Source of the DNA: Ecdyonurus torrentis | Taxonomy: Eukaryota > Arthropoda > Insecta > Ephemeroptera > Heptageniidae | Reading direction: 5' to 3' | NCBI GenBank assembly: GCA_949318235.1 | Contig: OX439132.1 | Location: 20,476,217-20,540,216 of the forward strand | Length of the DNA: 64,000 nucleotides | Shown here: in pieces, positions 33,801 through 46,600 of the stretch | How positions within the stretch are numbered: the stretch's first letter is position 1 | Layout of the letters: every line of letters starts with the position of its first letter | Program-made: the position numbers and the translations under genes | Notes under the pieces: generated by a model | The model's input: only the letters and a program-made list of their open reading frames with translations | What the model was told of the DNA's origin: nothing | The model's database searches: none

Positions 33801-36800
33801 TTTTTTTTTTTTAGTAAGCATATTATGTTGACTTAAAAATTTTTACTTTAAATTTTAACTTTTTGGTCAACTAGCAATGTAATTTTGTGATTGCTTTTCG
33901 ATTTTTTTTTTTTTTTTTTTTTTTTTATAGAAGGTAGAAGTCATGTCGTGTCAGTCTTGAATTTGGGTCAGTATTACATGTATTACATGTCATTTTTATA
34001 TTTATTTGGTAATATATCAGATAATTATGTCATCACCACTGTATTTATAAATTGCTAATTTTTTTATAGAAATTTATCAGAGGAAATTGTGGTTCTTGGA
34101 GCAGTTTTTTACTTTTTCGTTATGACAGATTACGTGATGACAAAATTTCTGTAGTAATATTTAGTATTATATCCGTGAATTTACACAACTTAATAGTACC
34201 AGTCCCAAGTTGGAAACAAAAAATGTAGTCTTGTGTATAAATTTTAGCCGACTTACAAGCTGTGGTTCTGAAGGTTCTGCCTGTTCGTCAAAATCTCTAG
34301 CGTTGCTGGAGTTGGTGTTGCGTAGACTTCTTTCGTCGTGCAGGTCTGCGGGCTCGTGCTCCGCAAGTAGCCCCGCCATTTCAGCACCAAGCTCGGGAGA
34401 GTCCTTGCCGTTGCGGCCAACGCGAGCACCCGAAACCTAGCATTACCATAAGCGATGCTAAAGCTCTCTCATTCCACCAGTCATTAAAATTTATTATTAC
34501 ATTTAAAACTCGACTTATAACCAAGAAAAAAGAATTGACTTATTCTTGATTGAAAGTACAAGTCTATAAATGAATATTTAATTGAACTGGCAATAAGAGA
34601 GAATTAAGTGCAGCAATAAATATAAATACCCAACACCACAGTGATATTTCTAATGCAAATATTGTGCATTTTTTTTTCTTTACTTCTGATGTTATTATGC
34701 ATGCAGAAATTATTTTTTTATTAGAGATAGTCAGAGTATAGTCTATAGTAATTTAGTTTTGTTAGATACAATTTATATATAAGTAACATTAGTATGATGT
34801 AGGATGAAAGAAGAGTCACATAATATTTTATTGATAGCCATAATATAAATGAGAGGTGATTGAGAATACACACGTGTGTATTCTACATATACATATAAAC
34901 ATATAATAGTTGCAGTAGTAATTATTCATTCATGGATAGAGGATTTTTGTTTCAAAATTTATATTAAAAAAATAATAACTTATATTTTCATTTGATCGTT
35001 ATACGTTTTTTCTTTACTTATATATTATATCGTTAAAACTATATAATATAGCATGTTAATAATTATGTTTTACGTGATTTTAAAATATTGCAAAATAATT
35101 CCTTGAATTTAAAAAAAATATATATATCCAATTTGAATAATAGTGAGAATTTGAATGATTTATGTGAAATATTGAACGACTTTCGACTTACCCCTTGAGC
35201 CTTATCGCTGGAAGCAGCAGAAGAGGTAGCTTGTCTCTTGGTACGTGTGACCTCAGTGGTGTTGCTGGCAGCCTCAGCCTCGGTGGTAATGTTGGTTTCA
35301 GGAGCATTCTCTCTCTTCACTGGCTCGCTACTCTCAGGACTTTCAGTGCCAGACTCGGCCTCAATTTCAGTACCTTGATGTCTGGGGTCAATCAGATATG
35401 CAGAGCTGTCTTCTTTGCGTCCAATAACTTCGCTAGCAGGGCACTGACCGATAGGTACACAGTAACAATTGTCCGCGCGCTGGGATTCATAACCTTGGTA
35501 TTGGCCGGCGTAAGAAGAGCTCAGACTGTTGCCTGTAATACAATTTTAATGTTAATTGATATACTATTTAGACTACAGTTTCAAATAGGAAATTTTTTTA
35601 TTTTATCAAGTACCTTTTTTAAATTGTTATACTACTATTGTTATATATTATATTAATTATATAAATTTTGTCACATACATAAATTTCTTCAAACTTAAAT
35701 TAATTGTTTTTGTGATGCTCTATCGTAATCACGTAAGTTAATACAATTTTTTTTCTGTGCATTTACTGTCATTACAAAACCCCAGGTTATTATTTTTTTA
35801 TGCTCTCTTTTGTGTGTGGAATATACGACAATTTAATTTTAAATTACGAAATGCTTTAAGGGAAGTGAAACTTCTCTATGTAAAATAATTAATTCTAATT
35901 ATAGATTAAGAAACGGCGTAATTTTTATAGTTGAATATTTATTTATAACAATGCACAATAGAAAATAATTAAAGTTACATGCTTGACATATTCTTTATTT
36001 TTTCCCCCTTTCTCTTAAAAAAATGACAATCTTAAAATAATGTTGTGTGCTCTCACCTGATTGCAGTTGTTGTTTCTTGTTAAGAGAAAGTTCTTTCTTG
36101 TAAAACTGGTTGCCGTAGTTTGAGTTTGAAGCTCCAAATTGTCCTCCGTAGCCGGGATCTTCAACTTCTAAATCTGACTCTTGTTCGTAAACTTGTGGAG
36201 GAGGTACTTTACTGAATCCTGGGTTCTCTTTACCGAAGCCAGGGTAGAAACCTCCAGTGTTAATGGGAGGAGGGATACCTCCACCTGATGCTGATCCTGG
36301 ACCTCCATGATGATAATGATGGTGAACATGGGTCACTCCTGAACCTCCAATAATCTCCTTCTCAAAGTGACCACCTTGCTTGTGTCCGTAACTTCCACCA
36401 AGCTCATAAGTTGGAACTGGTTTAGGAGGTCCGTAAATTCCGGTAGATCCAATAGGTGGAGGACGCTTAGCAGGGCCATATCCTGGTCTAGGAAAAGCAC
36501 CACCGAATCCTGGGGGAGGAACGGGACCGTTGAAAGTTTGAGGACCTCCATTGAAACCGCCGTTGAAACCTGATGGAGGACCTCCATTGAAGCCTGATGG
36601 ATGGCCTCCATTGAAGCCTGGTGGGGGTGGCCTGTAAGCGTGAGGGTTACGTACGGGTACTGCAGGGATAGGTTGACCTACAGGCTTAATGGCTACTGGT
36701 TGTGCGTAGAATACATCTTGAGGTTGGACGTGACCTCCGTGACCGTGACCATAACCCTTGCCCTCAACTTCGTCATCACACTGTAATCATTGAACATCGA

Positions 36801-37394
36801 TATTCAAGTTTCGGCGCTATTGTTGAACGTTGAGTCAAATTTAATGAAACATGAGTTGAATATTTAACAGGATATTTCCAAGTGATCTAACCCATATCAT
36901 ATTTTCAATTTACAACACAGTTACGATAATTTTATATTAAATTTGATTGTAGTGTACTCACCGCCATGAGACCAAGATTGCAAAGTCGCTCCTTAACGAT
37001 GCTACGTGCTTGCACATTATCTCCTTGTGCGAGAGCCCGCTGAAGTGCGGGCTCTTGCGCAACTTGTTGGTACGCATCCTCTCCCAGGGTACGTCCCTCG
37101 CGTTTCGAGCTCAAGATTGTGTCAACCACACGTTCTGCCTCTGTGCCATTTAATACTGTTGTAGCGAAAATTGCTGTAGAAATAAAATTTTGCTCGTTAG
37201 TATATCCTTCGATAAACATTCTTAATGCTGATAGATGTTTGATGCATACCTTGAGTGATCTGTGCCTCTGAGTCTTGTGCGCTAGGTACAGCAGCTGCTT
37301 GAGTATTCTTGTCCTTGCTAGATGATCCCCAAGCCCAGTCATCTGAACTGACCGCTAGGGCCAGTAAACACGCCACTAGCGCGACGCGAAACAT
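29222..37394 (-). CDS. scarf: Scarface/CLIP-A type inactive serine protease homolog
   Basis: The gene predicts a 1083-residue secreted pseudoprotease. Coding exons, high to low: 37394-37250, 37173-36962, 36780-36057, 35532-35192, 34436-34257, 33000-32266, 31070-30875, 30626-30509, 30219-30037, 29952-29697, 29383-29222. All junctions are GT..AG and in phase. A signal peptide covers residues 1-17. Residues 120-360 are Gly/Pro/His-rich with GFNGG repeats. Clip-domain cysteines are C383, C385, C391 and then C794, C800, C801, so a 402-residue acidic, Pro-rich, His-rich stretch separates the halves. RTKR (457-460) and RNKR (766-769) are furin-type sites. The S1 fold begins near 845: His880 (TAAHC) and Asp930 (NDLAVL) remain, but the nucleophile is Gly1033 (GDGGGP), so no catalysis is expected. 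The closest family in memory is Drosophila scarface and related CLIP-A/PPAF-like cofactors, which act in extracellular epithelial or melanisation pathways. The exact orthology is less sure than the class. Confidence 0.88.
31080..32260. other. Intron of the protease homolog
   Basis: This is the intron between the 735-bp exon and the exon with the second half of the clip domain. It is AT-rich with a T tract at about 31800-31819. A CGT/ACGT-rich passage lies at 31920-31985 (TCATTACGTAATTTTTACGT). No additional exon is seen. Confidence 0.5.
32500..32695 (-). repeat. Coding repeat: Pro-run, YYEKPFH, His-run
   Basis: Within the 735-bp exon of the protease homolog, the unit of six prolines plus YYEKPFH occurs twice, separated by a run of histidines. 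It is followed by [11 protein letters not shown] and an acidic [11 protein letters not shown] stretch. It is a low-complexity part of the clip-domain insertion. Confidence 0.8.
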
Positions 37395-38460
37395 TTTATT
37401 CTGTAACATATATTAGCATCATAAATAAAATAGCTATTGATTGCAAACTGGAGCGATGAAAAAACAAAAACTCTATTTTCCATGCAAGTAATTGAGATTT
37501 ACTTTAAATATATCGCATTTTCTAACACAAAATTAAATTTAAAATACTATAGGGTAATGTTTTAGTCAACCATTTATTGTAATATGATACAACTATTCTT
37601 TTGTTTGCTATCTGTTTTTAAAAGATTTCATGTAATTAAAATTAACTACGCTGCAATTTATACGTAATTTTATTGTAAGTCATCGTTTTAACCACGAAGT
37701 TTCACAAAGATAATCATTGAAAATAAATTACAATAGCATGGTTATTACTTTTATGTTATTTACTTTCAATGCTTGGATTAAATTAGTTAAAGCGAAAGTT
37801 TGTTAATATCTAAAGGGTGAAAGTGTCAATACTCCCCACACACTTAACATTTTATATAAATATACTTTCTTATTACAATTCAAAGTTATACAAATGTGTA
37901 TCGTCTTAGCTGAGTAAACAAGCATAAAAACCCACGTTAACTTAGTGACTTGGAAACACTCGGTTGACTCTCTTTACTTTTTTCAAATGTAGCAAGAAAA
38001 ATCGCAAAATAACTTGAACTATGTCAAAGGGCCTTATTGGGAACCTAAACAGCGAAATCTTGAAGAAATATATGCACCACCTACCTGTATATGTGTGTAT
38101 ATATATATTGCGCCCGCGCTATATTTTTAACGCAATATTATTATTTATATTTTCTACACTTTCTATAATATACCTTATATACTACCTACCATTTATCTAT
38201 ACTATAAAAGTATAATAATAATATGTGTAAGATTTTACTTTTTTATTTTTGTCAACAGTATTAGTTTCTCTTTAATTTACAAAAGAAATGTTTTACTCCG
38301 ATGTATATCAATTTACAGGATTTACTTAAGTGAATTTTTATGTTTGATTTCGTCTTCATTAGAAATTTTATACATGTTGTTCGTTAATTATTTTTTGTGG
38401 TTTTATTTTTATGCGTAAAAACATACATAAAACTGTAGAACAGTTATAATATGTAGTATA

Positions 38461-38516
38461 ATATTGCACTTATTTTAATAATTTACTATAGTAAATTATT
38501 AAAATAAGTGCAATAT
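38461..38516. repeat. Perfect 56-bp palindrome without spacer
   Basis: The left 28 bp, starting ATATTGCACTTATTTTAATA, and the right 28 bp are exact reverse complements with no loop. The match stops abruptly at both ends. No flanking element or gene is recognised. Confidence 0.9.
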
Positions 38517-38814
38517 GAAATAAATTATTAGAAACATATAAAAATCAATATTCTTAGCAAACATTGCTTCACATCATAAAACATGCTCGGCTTCTATTGA
38601 TCTGTGTCATTATCAACCCTTTCGATTACACCAAGCGAATTTGTAAAATTTACAAGCAGTACAAGTGTTTATTCTGTTTGTTAATATGGGATTAATAACG
38701 TCTCTATTTAAATTCAAATATTTTCCAAAGCATATATAAATAAAATGGAATGTATTTCAACATGCAAATTAACATAGGTAATTACTAAGGAGCCGATTTG
38801 AGAAAGTACGAGTG

Positions 38815-39020
38815 TTGCAGCTCTGTTTCACCCTGGACAAAGAAAAACTGACTGCATCAGGCAGGAAGGGAACGTCCTAACTCCCAGTAAGCTGGCCGTG
38901 AAAGTATTCGTGATTCATGGCCGTGGGAAAGTAGGGCAATCCAGACGGGCGTCGAACTTAGGAACACACCACCCGTGACAAAATTTAATGTTATTGTTAT
39001 CTCGGATGGATAATTATAAT

Positions 39021-39057
<37 letters not shown>
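38815..39057 (+). repeat. Possible retroposed sequence ending in poly(A)
   Basis: A GC-richer block of about 200 bp ends in an A tract of about 31 bp, as expected of a retroposon on the + strand. On the - strand AGTTCGACGCC resembles a Pol III box B, but no box A is convincing. The family is not recognised. Confidence 0.35.
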
Positions 39058-39058
<1 letters not shown>

Positions 39059-41298
39059 GATAGCATAAAATCCAATTATTTTTTTAAAAAAAAGTAATTG
39101 TAAGTAATCAATTATTATTGATGTTAAGATTATTAATATTATATTTTTTTCACATGCACATTTAACTTTAAAAATTAATATAGGGATTAAGTTAATTGAA
39201 TCTAAATTATTTATCTTGCATTTTATCTCTGATTATAGTTGTTTGTTATTGATTAAATTTTAGTGAAATTGACAACTAATTTTTAAGGCTTAGCTTTTAT
39301 CATTTAAGGTTTATAGATAATTTAGTGAAATGATCTCACGTTAACATTTTGTCACGGGAAAAAAAAAATCGAAGGCCATTATTTCTTAGGCAAACATATA
39401 ATAAAGATTTGAGGTATAATTATATATATTCAACTGAATTGGAAATTTATTCATACGATGTTAAATTTCAGGTCTGTTTACTTGAAATAATATTTGCAAG
39501 AAATGCATTAAATTTAATAAATTTAAAAAGAGATTTACTTGCAATTAAATTTATTGCGCCGTATAAACATGTCTTAAAGATTGAATTATCTTCTCTTAAT
39601 TTATAAAATTAGATATCATATTTTACGATCTGATTTCTTAATTTCACCACATGCACGTAGATGAACAATATTAGAAACGTTATATAGGGCTGGGTGGGTG
39701 ACGTGATTTCTGCAAATAAAAAGAGGCATGTTGGAGAAATGAGAAAGCTTGGGCACGATTAATTTAGCGGGGGCTCCATGACAACTATAGATTAATAATT
39801 TGTGTAATCAACATTTCATCTTTTCTCTTGTCAAATCTTAAGGATTTAGTGTGGGATTGTGCATGCGTACCAAAATTGAAGATAATTAAGAAAGTAAAGT
39901 TATAAGTGATACAACTAGTTTTCAACAAAATAATATCATTCCGTATATAAAATAAAAACTTTAATTCTACATATTTAAATATATTTACACTATTACGTAT
40001 AAGGAGTTAATATTTATTTTATACATGTTAACCTTGCTCAAAAAATCATCACCTTTTCTTTTTTACTTTCTCCTTTCTTCAACCTTGAATATTATTAAAT
40101 GTTTATGTTAATAAAGTTAATAAACAAAATTTGATCGCTAAATGCTCTTTTAAAATTTAACAATATAGACAATAATAAAATAGAAATTTTACTAATTAAT
40201 TACATACAACAATATAATAACGTAGTTTAGTAATTATTATCTCCTATACACTGTTAGACAACATTATTAGTATTTTCTCTCTTTTGTCACGTCGCGTGAT
40301 TTTTTTACTCTCTCTTGTTGTCACGATACACGATGAAATAATTATATTCAAGCCAATGTTTACTATATGCGAGTATTATCATTATAGTAGTGTAGTATTG
40401 TTATCAAATTTTAATATATTATCACTAATTTAGACAGTTTAACAATTATATATTTTTTTAATAGAATGAAAAAAGCAATATTATTGTTATTTTTATTATT
40501 TCTTTGTTTTTTTGTATATATTGTATTAAATAATAAATGAAATAATGAAATCTAAATTTGATATTTTGCCGTGTAGGTTTAAGTAAAGTACGTATTTAAA
40601 TTCGAGCTTAACACGTGAGTGGGATGCACGGCGCGCAAGTGAAAGGCACGGTGACCTGCTTTCTTCAGTTCTCCTAACTAAACTTGCAGCACGGTGATTC
40701 AAATTGTCTATCATTTTAATTTTCACCTTACGTGATTTTTTTTTTCTTTGTTTGTTACATATGAATGTCTCATGATATGTTGACATTTTGAAATCATAAT
40801 ACTTGATATGAATGTGTTAACCACTATTTTTATGAGTTTGCATAAAATTTTTGTTTTCACTGTTACTATTATGCAAGATATAAGAACTTATTATCTGAAT
40901 TTTAAGCCTGATGTTTTATCGTAAAAAAAAAGCAATATTTTCCTTGTTGACACCGAAAAAAAAAAAAAAAAAAAGTAGAATTGTTTGCCTTTACAAAAAT
41001 TAGGCTTTTTAAAGCTATCACTTTACTTCATCTCATATATAAAATCCCATAATAAAGTTAAATAGCTTCTAATTGTTTAATTACTCTAGTTTACAAGATA
41101 AAAGTCACAATGTATTGTCTTTGCTATTTTGCTCTAGCGTGTCAATTAATTGTTTATTTTCACTCTTGAGAATGAGCTCACATACTTTTAAAATATAATA
41201 AAAATGTTTGTAAAATTTCTAAAATTAGGCTGCAAATTTAATATTTCTTGTAAACGACAATAATACAAGAGTAATACAATGTGCAACAGGGTCAAAAA

Positions 41299-41302
<4 letters not shown>

Positions 41303-41380
<78 letters not shown>
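41303..41380. repeat. (AT)n microsatellite
   Basis: About 75 bp of AT dinucleotides with one interruption. The open frame reading through it is not a gene. Confidence 0.9.
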
Positions 41381-41382
<2 letters not shown>

Positions 41383-41990
41383 TAATTATTGTAAAATTTT
41401 GGCTGTTTTGATATCAAAAGTTGACAAGCATATTCCTCCATATACGACTTATTTACAACGAAACAATTTATATACTGTCATTTTAATGTATTATAATAAT
41501 ATAATATTATTATACGTTATTAATGAATTTCAAAATAGCGTCTTTGTATTTGTAATGTAATGATAAAAGATAGAAAACAATGATTAAAAAATTATTATCA
41601 GTCTTACGGTATTTTTCCGCAACTAACGCAAAATTGTGTTAGGACAACTTATAATATTGCTATGTACTATCAAATTATTTTCTATTAATAATTAGAGATA
41701 AAATCAACGCGGCACGTAAAAAAAGACAGTAAAAAGCATTGAAATAAAATAACTAAAAAAAAAGTGCTAGAATTGTTTTCATCTAATATTACGTACCTTT
41801 AAAAAAAATTGTAGTAAACTGCAACTTACTTTGTTATTAAAAATAACAATTTCACAAGCATGCACTTTATATTGATTACCCTGCTAAGGAAAAAAAAAAT
41901 CAATGATATCTTGTAAAACCACACAAAAATATCACTATCCCTATAGTATATATGTATAAAAAATAAAGGTATGTTTTCACTTGCACTAAC

Positions 41991-42085
41991 CTTATGATTG
42001 AGTGACTTGTTACTTGTTCCCTGGTGAACACTCGGTTCTCAACTGTTGCCTCCGGAGGACCGCACCGCGATATAAACGTACTCCC
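41991..42085 (-). promoter_or_regulatory. Inferred first exon/promoter of the protease homolog
   Basis: On the - strand a GC-richer stretch starts with TACGTTTATATCGCGG, a weak TATA-like word, continues through GGAGGCAACAGTTGAGAACC and ends at CAATCATAAG followed by GTTAGTGC, an acceptable donor. It would pair with the acceptor at 37401, giving a 4.6-kb intron. This is inference from sequence character and position; no transcript evidence is available. Confidence 0.3.
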
Positions 42086-43374
42086 TCCCTTCTTCAGCGT
42101 AAACACTTTCTCTGTTCTTTTGGCCTTAACCCTTTGCTTTGGTACCGGCTGTATGGGTTCTCCCTATTTGTTAATATATATTTTTTCTTTCTTTGTGGTT
42201 CCTTCTCCTTACTCTAGTCAATAACCCGGAGATGTTCCACCACATTATCAAACTATTTATATTTCCATTCAACCCTGTGTAAGATATTGATCGTCACTGT
42301 AGCTCATGTCTGCAGCATGATTAATCTGTCGGATATTTAAATATAGTTATTTTGATTTGGTTCTACGTTATTGACGATTTTACTTGACCAAATGTTGGTG
42401 CACTCAATAACATAACAAAACTTTAAGACAATGACAAGCAATCACAAAACATGTTCTAAAATAGTAAAATTTATGCGTGTTTAAAATTATTGAGATTTTT
42501 CTGTACAGTTTTTTATTGTACTGGAAATTATGGATCACATTAATATTGTATATTACTTTGTTATTCGTCCATTTTTGCTTACTTTTTAATTATTTTAAGC
42601 ATTATTTTTGTCAAATTGTTTATTTTCAATAAAAAAAGGTAAAGTGAAGGAAGGATTGTTAAGTTACACTTATACTAAATATTGTATGTAAAAATCAGTA
42701 GTTTCATGTCAATAACGATATTTCAGTGTATCTCCATATTGGTACACTAAAACGGTTACGATTAAGTATGTTATAGTAACTTTAGTAACTAGAGCTAAAT
42801 AACTACATAGTTATATTTTACGATCTTGCAGTATGTTTACTCACGGTATATTTATACCAACAATGTAATAATAGTGTGTATTGTTTTTATAGTAAATGAG
42901 GTAATTAATCTGATGCAAAAATCAACAAAGACTGGCTGTAATGTCTCAAATAATTATTTACACAACGAATACTTTGTTACTCAAATTATGAATTCAATTG
43001 TTAAAATTTAGCTAACAGAATCGTGCGTTAAATACCCCACACGCTTGCTATCTTATACATAAACAAAAGAGCACTCGTGCGTTGTAATCTCTCATTTTAC
43101 CGTATTATTCCTAATTTATGTTTCACGTGTTTGATTTTCTACCTTACATTATTATTATTTTTTACTATTATTTCTTCTTAAATTAATTGTATTTGAAAGT
43201 TAATTAGAATATGTACAAATTATAATGAAAAGGGATAATAAAATGCTATGTGGCTAAAATAGGTGCATGTTTCTTAAATAAACTTATTAGTAGTATTATA
43301 TAAAACAAAATTGTACCAAAGTACAAAGTAGTGGTGGCAAAAAGAAACAAAACATTTGAAAGAATATTATTTGT

Positions 43375-43655
43375 TATCCGAGCTAGTATCAGGATCATTT
43401 CTATCCATTTTTTAGATCCGGATCAAAAATCCGGATAAGTAAAAAAAAATGGAATTTATATGCGCGTTGATTTTTGTAGCTCTCACCTCGGAAAGCTACT
43501 CTTTTTGTTGAAGTTTATTGCTCTTTTGATCCGGACTTTGTTGATTCTTATATAATATGCAGTGCGGATAAAATTGTGTTCGTGAAATCGGGATTGCTTG
43601 ATCCAGATAAGTTATTATCTGTTATCCGGATTTTGACAACACTAGTACGCATATA
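43375..43655. repeat. Inverted, diverged relic of the ATCCGGAT repeat
   Basis: TTATCCGGATTTTGACAACA at the right and GATCCGGATCAAAAATCCGG at the left correspond, in opposite orientation, to the ATCCGGAT-rich half of the 2.5-kb repeats, which starts GTGTCGAAAAAAATCCGGAT there. It is clearly older than copies A and B. Confidence 0.5.
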
Positions 43656-46600
43656 CACATCGGACATCGGTAGTGTATTATACGTATACGTTAAATTTCT
43701 TAACGCCATTCTATAGAGTTGCAATGCTATTTAGAATAATAATATTAATAATGCATTTCAATTCTATATAGCATTACAGCTATATGAACAGACGTATTTT
43801 CTATACAACTTTTTCGGAAATTCATAGAGTAAAGTCAAAATAATATTGTAATTAGAGTAACGTATAATTTGTTTCTTTATTTTTTCTGACTGCATGTAAT
43901 GTTTTTGAAAGTGAATTGCTTTGAACCTTTATTACCTTAATTATTATTATTATTTTGGCTACATAGTATAACGCCGAAGTACCGTTGAGTCGCGCGAGCA
44001 CCGCGCGAGCGTGACTTTGTTGATATATGACGTAACTGAGGTAATTCCTGCTCCCAATAAGATCTGGCTGGCTTTGAGTAGGGATTCCCGCGATATGTTT
44101 TTTATTACATTACATAACCTTTGTTTTGCCATGTGCTATAACTGTTATTGCGAAGTGTTTACCACGTGATCACTCATTCACAACTGTACGCTGATTACTG
44201 GTCATTCACGACTCGCAAAATTTCGCTTTCATTCATAAAGTGCCTCGAGTAGGTGAAGGAGTTACTATATTATAATATGGAATTCAATTATCATGTGATA
44301 TGATCGTATTGTCCTAAATTTGGAAGCGTAATTTATTATAATACATTACAAGAAAAAAAAATATACACATAATTTTTTGATTTCATATTTTAAAATAGAG
44401 GGTAATTATAACGAAGCTTGCAGGTATTGCATTTTTAACCCACGGTTTTAAGAAGTGTTATATACAGTGGAATTTCATTACAACTCTAATTTTAAAAATT
44501 TACATTAAATCAATGTGATAATCCATTTTTAGTTTTATTATTATTTTAATACTTTTATTTTTCTTATAGAACTTGTCTGTAAAAGTCGTCTTTGATGAAG
44601 GAAAGTTGCATGTATGTGTCATACGCCTTTGATATGTAGAAGATATTGACCTCGATAAAAAAAAAAGCCAATAGTAAAATAATAATGCACATCAGTATTT
44701 TAATTTTTCTTCTATTTATTTTAATATTGATTTTTAATGAAAAAGTACACGAAGTAAAAAATTATGAAAAAATTGTTATAGTTCTGTTCAAATTTATATT
44801 TTTGCTATATATACTTATAATTCTTTTTGTTACCAATAAAACTATAATATACTTTTATTTCATGTTCCAACATAATTTCCTTCAATTAATTGCATTTTCA
44901 TGTAACTTTGTGCTGTCTTTTTATTAAAATATTTCAGAATATTTATGCGGGTTTATTTCTCGACCTTGCGGACCTTGTATAATATTTGTTTATTCCATCA
45001 TAATTTGTAACTTTTATTGTTAAAAAAATAAAAATAAAATTCATTGTATCGCAAACAACATAGTTTTATATATTTGAAATTTGATTAAATAAATTTTCCA
45101 TTCTATTTTGACGTGTTTTTACGATCATTTAAAGAGAATTTCTTTTCAAATCTATAATAAGAGCTTCATTTAATTATTATTTATTATACCTATAAAGTGC
45201 CATACCTTTCTTAAGTTAATTTTACACCCATACAAAATTTTTATTTCTGGGTCAAAGCTGCGTCATGATGTAATGACTGACGCATACACTCGACTCTTCT
45301 CAGAATACTAATTTCTTTAATTTAATTGCAAACATAAGGATACTCTTAAACACTTCATAAGCTACATTTTGTATCAATATAGCTAAACAATTCATCTTGT
45401 ATATAATAATGATAAGTGGGGCAGTACTTGCCAATTGACTTCAATTTGTTAACTTTTCTGACTTCTTCAAGCATTGCAATATGTAGATCAAAAGTATACT
45501 GTACAAGAAATATTATTCTATTTGATTCCTGCTGGTTAAAAAGTGGAAGTATTGCGGTTCTCCAAACGCCATTAGAAAGACATTAAAATTTGTAATTTAG
45601 GTATTTCTTCTGCATATTTTATAGGATGCATTTGGTATACAAAGGTTGATGCATAATAAAAATATACTATTTAAATGTATTATTTTAATATTTCAACTAT
45701 CGCATAGTCAAAAATAGCTTTACACTGTCTTGAAAATAATTTTCTCTCGATTCATCGAAATATGTATCACCCTCTGCCTGAAAAGTTTGTCGAAATAGCT
45801 GGAAAACAAAATTAAATTTACAGCTCTTTTAACCGTGCGTGCGTAATAATTATGCTAGCTCATTTTTAGCACAATTTGTTCAGTGCAACATAATCTATGT
45901 TATACTGCATAAATATACTTGAAATCATAAAATTATACAACATAAATATTATGTTGTACATCATAATTATTTATGTTCAATTTAGCATTATTTATGTTAC
46001 ATTAACACAAATGTAGCGTAAATTTAGGGATTTATTTGTTCCGTGTGTGCCGGAAAATTATCATTAAATGTATAATGATTTCTATGCACGGGATCGATAT
46101 GTAAACTGTATTCTTCTAATAACCTCAAGGTATTCAGAATGTGCGTAAACTAAATTTACAGTACAGTGATTATCGTATATCCTGTATTATTAGTATATCC
46201 TTTGCAAAAAAAAATATGTTTTGTTGAAAAAAGAAAAAAAAAAAATCTGATAATACTTTCACTCTGCTTGATAAAAATGTATGATTATAATTTACTAATT
46301 GTTATATACTAAAAGTAATTAAGTTATAGGCACCCTGGCGACGGTGCATCACGGATGCTAAAACGGTGGGTGCAATATTACGCCAAGTTAGAGTGCTTTC
46401 TCCCGGATCCTCCATTGCTCATGACTAAAAAGAGAGGAACTGCGTCACTTGTTTGGCGTCGAGTCTTTTCCTCGATCGTCGTCGTTGTTGTTGTTGTTGT
46501 TGCCATATAAAATGTAAAGAACCTCACTTTTTATATAGGATAATAATTATATTTCTACATTATTTCAACTTATTGACACTTTTTTTTAAATCCCAATTTT

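Larger units (their letters stand above)
37401..41990. other. Presumed first intron of the protease homolog
   Basis: The acceptor ATGTTACAG lies just before AATAAAATG on the - strand, so at least one non-coding exon should lie upstream. The interval is AT-rich, with an A tract at 39027-39057 preceded by a possible retroposed piece (38815-39057), a perfect palindrome at 38461-38516 and an (AT)n tract at 41303-41380. No coding exon is supported; the short frames at 38021, 39349 and 41279 have no family features. Confidence 0.45.

Noticed and set aside
38900..38990. tRNA-derived SINE on the - strand, from an AGTTCGACGCC box-B-like word
   Set aside because: No convincing box A or tRNA fold, and the A tract implies + strand retroposition; kept only as an unclassified retroposed piece.
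44646..44927. 93-codon open frame rich in Ile, Phe and Lys
   Set aside because: It could pass for a membrane peptide, but composition equals the surrounding AT-rich DNA and no family or splice evidence exists.
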